Below are positions 49,751-55,598 of a stretch of 55,598 nucleotides of DNA, piece after piece. The position numbers were made by a program, and so were the translations under genes. The stretch is from positions 1-55,598 of the forward strand of contig JSYX01000201.1 in assembly GCA_000787465.1 (NCBI GenBank), read 5' to 3'. The notes beneath the pieces were generated by a model. The model was not told the DNA's origin. It searched no databases and worked only from the letters and a program-made list of their open reading frames with translations. The stretch comes from Thermomucor indicae-seudaticae. Lineage: Eukaryota > Mucoromycota > Mucoromycetes > Mucorales > Lichtheimiaceae. Each line of letters starts with the position of its first letter. Position 1 is the stretch's first letter.

Positions 49751-51640
49751 TTCTGGTACTTTTACTTTTGGGAGAATTAGGAATACAGTAAGTGCAAAGG
49801 TGCAATATACTACCGGAGCTTCAATTTGGGTCTGTAGAAAACCCAAGAGGTCTGCCCATTCAACGAATTAAAAAGCCAGAACGTGTACCTTCCTGTCCGT
49901 TCTGGCGCAATTTACTATGCTAAATCTATGGAAATGTTACAAGCATGTGCGAGTCTGCGCACTATTAATACCAGAAGGCGGTAGCTACATCAACAGTACT
50001 GGGACGCCCAATTGCTATTCAACTTTACGATCGCCTGCATTGAGCATAAAATATTAAACCAACAGTGTATACTGTGCCAGCATGGAACATTGATGTTGCA
50101 GTCATGTACTGACTATCTCGTGCTACAGTCATCTATAGGCGTACTTTATTTCCTCGTCATTTGGAAGTCAAAAGGGTTGCTCAACATGTCTGAAGTGAAA
50201 AACGAGACAGTGTGAATATAATGTGCGCTCCATGTGGATCCTTATTTTCCTGTGATGGCCGAGAGCCAAAGAAATTCAACTGGAAGTGGTTGATGCCTTT
50301 TTCGGGTCGTACAAGATTTTTGACCCCGACCATGCGTCAAGCCTGTCACCGCCACTGACCAGCAGCGAAGGGACTGGGACGGTGGAGAGAAGGTCGATAA
50401 TAAGTATAAGAAAAGAACTAAAATCCTGGAAATCAGAGAAATCTGTTGAACGCGCTTGCGACCACCGTATGATGCCTAGTGCATTGTGCATGCTGACGCT
50501 GCCGTCATCTTTGATGTTTTATGAATATTTAAAGTGAGTACGGACGATAATGTGCAAGTGTTGAGTATACTTGATTGTACTAACACAACGAATGGCTATT
50601 CATATTTTTGGATAGAGCGTCATGAGTTAGCAAAGAGCAATCACAACCATACATACATTTCATTTGCTTTTTTCGTTTATTTTTCTGCAGTCTCTCTGAC
50701 AATGTTCGATTTTTCCTGGTTGAAAATCTGTTCCTAATGCGACCCCAAAAAAATTAACTTGACAGTTGATATAGTTACTTTTCATTGGAACTTTTCCAAG
50801 TGTGCCGGTTTTGGCACACACTTTGAATGATCGTTTAGACCAATAAACGCAGGATTTTCGGACCGAGCTTCCTGTGACGCGTAGCCAGGAGACAAACATT
50901 ATTGCCGCACCAAAGACAATGGAGGTCCTCTTAGAATTCTTTTCGTAATCTGCTCATTAACCTTGCTAATTAAAAAATGCCGTGCTCTTCGACTTTCCTT
51001 GCTTCCAATGTCAAGGTGTCTGTTAGCGCTCGTTATCTTAGAAAAACTGATATTTTTGAGCGTTTGCAAGGTATGTGGTAAACACGATAATAAGCCGTTA
51101 TCAATGGTGTAATACCCGTAAAAAGAATACACTGCTTAGCAGATAAGACTGGTTACGTCTAGGATACTAGATTGATCCAAATATGGGAAACCAGCAAATT
51201 AGTCACGGCAGAACATCCAACACGCAGCAACGGTCCAATATTGGTGTAAAAGTTTCATTCATCTGAGACATCTAGATTCATATAAAAGAAAGAATAGAAA
51301 TAGTGGGATAGAGTATCTGTTTTTTGCAGAATACAATCTATTCTCACAAGACTTATCTTTGTCCGTGGCTTTTTATTATTGTTAAATATCATAGGGTGTT
51401 GTGGACTTTCGTACGCCAGGGGCACGCTTGTTCGGGAAGACCGATAACTAAGCAGAGCAAGGATTGAAACGCAAGTTTGAAGTGATCTTTGATCGTCTGC
51501 ACATCAAGCTAATCTGCTCGGTGCAAACTGCGTACGCTTCGACGAGTCAGCTAACACTTCCTTAGGATTGAGCTAGAATTTTGGCGACACCTATCATGAA
51601 GAGCAGTGCCCGCAATGAATAATGTTATCCGCAATTTGAA
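49751..51640. other. Gene-poor region, no supported gene
   Basis: 5' flank of FIP1 followed by AT-rich sequence. A frame at 50277-50537 reads protein-like (VDAFFGSYKIFDPDHASS) but has no partner exons or known motif. Frames at 50534-51132 on both strands are unremarkable. Confidence 0.4.
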
Positions 51641-52056
51641 AGGCCTCGAGGGGCGTGCCGCACAACGAATAGTACATTTTACAAGGTGTCGCTAATAGCT
51701 GACGCAGTTTTTAGCAGCTGTGAATTCAAGAATTTTATTGTGCCCGCGTCTATCCAAGTCCAGAACTTCACAGTATCGGTCAATAGCCAAGTACAGAAAA
51801 GCTGTAGGACAAAGCCGTCAAGCACTGCGAAGACAAGCGGACTTGCGACAAGCACCAATCAATCATGTTCTTCGTACCACGATGTAAAAGCTGGAGTTTT
51901 TGGCCTGGAAAAAAGCGGTGCTCGCTGTATACCGCGCGGATACTGTAGAACGTTTGATTGATGAAATGCAGCGAAAACAAGATATTCTTGTGTTTAAAAT
52001 GCAAGCTGAACTCGCTACGAAGAAAAAAGAGAGGCAACCGCGACGTCGATAAAAAA
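51641..52056 (+). pseudogene. Coding remnant with an in-frame stop, unknown
   Basis: In one plus-strand frame, about 51745-51890 reads KYRKAVGQSRQALRRQADLR...APINHVLRTTM, then a TAA at about 51884-51886, and the same frame goes on KLEFLAWKKAVLAVYRADTV, ERLIDEMQRKQDILVFKMQA and ends RQPRRR at TAA about 52054. The long helical, Arg/Lys-rich sequence either side of the stop looks like one protein broken by a nonsense change. Family unknown. Confidence 0.4.
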
Positions 52057-53100
52057 ATTTCCCATTCGATAAAAGATCTCCGCTCCTATTGTGACCTGAT
52101 TCATGGGTTTGGAATAGCATTTACCACTTTGGTGACACTTTTTTCTTCCTCACTCTCCTTTTAAAAAACATTGTTTTTCGAAATGTACATATTATTGTGA
52201 TTCATAGCTTTAATGGGTCTGTTTGGGAAGTTTTTAATTGGAAACGGTTAGATTTCCAATGCGCAAATCCATATGATATGGTTGGCTCTCTTTCCCTTGC
52301 CAAATTCGTTTTCGTAATTTCTGCGAGTTGGCCTTCCCTCAATCACCCAGTTTACGCCTTCAAGTCGACTTTCTCTCTGTTTTATTCCAGGAAAATAATC
52401 ACTTGCACGTCGATATCTCCTTCAAACATTTGTAATAAAAAGGTCCCATATCAGTATTGACGCTACAGACTACAATCCGACGATGAGCGCCTTGAGTCTA
52501 GCTTTCGGGTGTTCCATGTACGCTTCGAAGCTGAAACCTATCTGATTCAAAACAAAAGCTTCGCGTGGCAGTCTGGTTATTTCCACGAGCACTCCTAATG
52601 AATACTGGTTGTTAACCAGACTTTTATACTTGTGAATATCAGCATCGGCGAAGCAAAGTCAAAATGTATAACTGCTGTAACCATCGATGTTTTATGCTTG
52701 TGTGGACAAACGTCATGGTCTGCCCCTGCTTTTCTTTTGCGCCTCTCACACTCTTTTCTTTTCTTTTTCTTCTTGGATGGACCATACTTCTCCAATCCCC
52801 CTTCCTTCCACTTCCCTTTACCTTAACATTTCTTTTCTTTTGTCCAGCCTGCTTCAGTGGCAAGTGTTAATAACTGACTATGAAGTAGCATTGTTTTAAG
52901 CCATCTTTGGTTTCCGGTAAATGAATAGCCACGATAAAGTCCCGGTGACTGGTCCAAAGGGTAACCTGCGATCCGGTAGGGTTGCAGGACAGGTTGAGGA
53001 TCAAAGAGATTCCACTTCCTTATTTCGTAGTCCCTGTGTCCTGGATGATCACGTTTTCGGGTGTTCGTCCAGAACTGAGTGCTTCATCTTATATAGACAT
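52057..53100. other. Gene-poor region, no supported gene
   Basis: T-rich with pyrimidine runs at 52740-52860. Several overlapping short frames on both strands, none convincing. Confidence 0.45.
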
Positions 53101-53435
53101 GTTGCGTATTACCTGTCAATGAAAGTCCATTTTCATGGAATATGTCGTGTGTTGTCTGTCACAAAAGCATCGTGTCTTTCCATTATTTTCACGGTTGCGG
53201 AAGCTAAACAAGTGGGTATTGAGTGCGCGTCTTTGAATACGAGGAAAGCCTCGTGATATGCGCGTCTTAAACTGTCTTCTGTTTACAATAAAATACTGTA
53301 TTTTTTCGTCTGATTTGCGCTTAACGAAAAATATTTTGGTGCTGCTGGCGAAGGCCGTTTCGCACTGGTTCCATTTTCTATTTGGCCTTTTGCTGGAGGA
53401 TGTCCGCACCAAGTATGAACAATATTCAGTATAGG
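53101..53435. repeat. Diverged repeat copy related to 40750-40856 and to 54700-54780
   Basis: The 3' part (53325-53435) matches the 40.8-kb copy (see that entry). The 5' part (53215-53275) resembles 54715-54780: both have AAGTG/GAGTGCGCG followed by TTTG, then (A)GGAAA-GC and a CTT-rich end. An old repeat family with at least three partial copies in the window is likely; ends could not be defined. Confidence 0.45.
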
Positions 53436-54785
53436 TCTGTCCAAAAACCTACGCTCCTCTTCAGCTCAGCAGTTCTTATCGTTTTCATTCTTTTTGTGCA
53501 TATCAGTAACCCGAGAGTGACGTATTGATAAAGATAAAAAGGTTTCAAACGTGAGATCATAATTACGCCGCTGGAAGAGACTTACATAAGAGAAGCTGGA
53601 TTCATGCGACATCATGCACAGTGCTCTTTTGGGTCCCGAGTTGCTCGGCGGGTGCTGGCTTCTTGCTCACTGGCAAGACAGTGCACCCTTTCTGAAAATT
53701 CAGCCTCTTGTTCGAAGCTGAATAAAAGCATTACCCCACACACCGTAAAGGTATAGTAATTAACTTTAGAATTCAATAGCGAGGCTGATAAAATGCATTT
53801 AACAGTTTCAGATGCTGTGGAGGCATCTGTCAATGCGACAGACATATGGCATAACACTCACTCCTGAATGTCCTTGTAAATGTAATACAATATTCCAACG
53901 ATGAACCAGGGTACTAATCTTTCTTAATAGGATCGATAAGAGATAATACAGTGACCGAATAACGGGAAGCTCACCATTTCTTTACATTAATGCTGCCGGG
54001 GTTGTCTTTTGCGTCGAGCGCGCTTGCGTTTGCGCGAGAAGTGTGCAAAATAAAATGTTATTTATGCTTTAATTCATATACGCATATTTGAGCTATCTAG
54101 AGCATAAACGGCGTTCCCTAGTTGACGCAACATATCATCTACAGCAGTGCAAACATTTTTCTCTCCCATTTTCCCTTCGCCTAGGGTTTTTCTTAAAGAC
54201 TCCACCTACTGACACGGCGCGAGCGATATCCTGAGACTCAGCGAGCGCTCGATTCGCACTTTTTTAATAAACACATATTAGAAGCAAATATTTTTTGAAT
54301 CCAGTATTTACGGCAACACGACCTTGAATGTAGCAATGGTGACATCCACCGAAAGCGTTATATTCCCGCCGAAATTGTCATTACCCAATCTCAGTCATTC
54401 CAGATGGTAAAGCCATGTAGCAACACTAGAAGATGAGCCACTGCTTTGAAAGTTCTTATTTGTAAAAAGTCAAGTGTCAACCAAGAGCGTCTCATGGCGT
54501 CAAGAAGGTCAGAGGCTGTCTGCACAAGGTAGTCCGTATGAACAAAGGCCTTAGCCATGGACATGCTTTAGTATAGCGTTGAGAACTGGGCAAGAAAAAA
54601 GACTGTGATAGCAAGGGCTGATCTGGTGAAATATGCTTTATGCGTTCAGAACAAGCAGTAAAGGAGTCGATGCCCCCTAGCTCTCTTTTATTTTGTTGCC
54701 CATACGGACCTGGATTAAGTGCGCGCGTTTGTACTGCAGGAAAAGCGTAAAGCATTCGGAGCTTCTTACCTCTTTTGAAAACGAC
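53436..54785. other. Gene-poor region upstream of PAC4
   Basis: No supported gene. The minus frame 54492-54884 (130 codons) overlaps the PAC4 first exon on the opposite strand and covers the third repeat copy; I take it as non-coding. A CGAGCGC-type inverted segment occurs near 54010-54040 and 54235-54250 but is short. Confidence 0.4.
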
Positions 54786-55267
54786 ATGTCCACTGCCAAC
54801 ACCAGCGATGCTGAACCGCGATTCCTGACACACCAAGCGACTCACATGTACCTGACGGATCCGATCCATTTCCAGATTGTTCAAATGGACAATTCATATT
54901 TTGTTTGGGTGGGCAAACAGGATGCGACCTTGAATGATTTGTCCATTGCCATGCCAGGAAAAGTACGTACGGCGCGCGTGTAAGGTGGACTACTAACTGA
55001 CCTTTTATTATTATTGTTTGCAGCCCATTCCTCCTGTCACCATGGTCATGGGCCATGACGTGGGTGAACGTAGTCGAAACCTGGCTCGACGACTCGGTAA
55101 GTCCATACGGATATATGTCACCCGACTATTAGTTAACGTGCGAAAATGCAGCGTCGAAATACGGACAACAGTTTTACGTATCATTAAACATTGGTCGACA
55201 AGATGATATGCTCGTTGCTTTTGTTGAAAAGAAATTGACAATGTTTATAAAGTCTGTGTTGACCTAA
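54786..55267 (+). CDS. PAC4/PSMG4-like proteasome assembly chaperone
   Basis: Three exons: 54786-54962, 55024-55096, 55150-55267, with introns of 61 and 53 bp. The protein (about 120 residues) begins MSTANTSDAEPRFLTHQATH, then strands FQIVQMDNSYFVWVGKQDAT, LNDLSIAM, then MVMGHDVGERSRNLARRLA and FYVSLNI, ending in KKLTMFIKSVLT. The pattern of a short beta-rich fold with FxVWVG and SxNLARRL-like helix matches animal PSMG4/PAC4, which with PAC3 helps assemble the 20S proteasome alpha ring. Length fits the family. A repeat copy lies immediately upstream, leaving little room for a promoter. Confidence 0.75.
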
Positions 55268-55598
55268 GGAGACTGCTCGCCTGATATATCAAGACCTGTC
55301 AGAAGATGCAACAAAGAGCGTTCCGCTCTTAATCAGGCATGGACATCGACAGTAAGAAATCATTCTTTATTCGTTTTATATACATTTAAAGGGAAGAAAG
55401 AGAGTAGAAAAATATACGAAAAAAGCAATTTATAGGTATCACTATTACTATCCTTTGATGGCAAAAGACTTAATGGTTTTTGAATAAACTTTTGCGTCCT
55501 CGGTTGGTAGTGTTTGCGTCAACTTCAAGTGAAATTTGCGCCATGCTTTAACGAAGATTTACGGTGAAATTGAAATACATTTGCACTGTGATATAAAA
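55268..55598. other. 3' flank of PAC4, no gene seen
   Basis: AT-rich sequence to the window end; no coding pattern or RNA gene recognised. Confidence 0.5.

Noticed and set aside
54492..54884. 130-codon minus-strand frame
   Set aside because: It overlaps the first PAC4 exon and a repeat copy; no start context or motif.

Overview
The window looks like nuclear DNA of a filamentous fungus, most likely an early-diverging one (Mucoromycota, Mucorales-like). Nearly all genes are split by 45-75 bp GT-AG introns, intergenic gaps are short in the gene-rich parts, and the gene set is eukaryotic: U2 snRNP splicing, 3'-end processing, Golgi tethering, Ras signalling, proteasome assembly. Exon edges below were assigned by eye from reading frame plus GT/AG signals; no transcript or database evidence was available.

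Layout. 22-1167 is the 3' part of a DASS/SLC13-type organic anion transporter, cut by the left window edge. 1168-9230 is accessory: coding remnants, a possible small membrane protein (4751-5265), a broken Fanzor-like (eukaryotic TnpB relative) gene whose last exon is split by a pogo-type inverted-repeat element (6594-8212), and an unidentified gene (about 8480-9197). 9240-16449 is dense housekeeping: TMA17/ADC17, SR140/U2SURP, SLS1 and a C9orf85/DUF2039 protein. 17140-27288 holds a His/Ser-rich single-pass surface protein, an MFS permease, a coding remnant, a phospholipase D and a NIPA-type Mg2+ transporter. 27503-38121 holds two Ras GEFs, one on each strand, on either side of RSA3. 38122-42370 is sparse, with one clear small SERF/4F5 gene. 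42371-49750 holds an HSF-type transcription factor, a decayed element possibly related to Fanzor N-terminal regions (minus strand), a RUD3/GMAP-210 golgin and FIP1. 49751-54785 is gene-poor and repeat-like. A PAC4-like proteasome chaperone (54786-55267) closes the window.

Functional links are loose, as expected for a fungal chromosome. Several genes belong to shared processes: SR140 and FIP1 (pre-mRNA processing), TMA17 and PAC4 (proteasome assembly), and the two Ras GEFs (Ras activation). The most notable feature is the Fanzor-like locus. It keeps the RuvC-III and zinc-ribbon motifs but carries an in-frame stop and a 707-bp nested element. Removing the element together with one target duplication joins the two halves of the last exon in frame.
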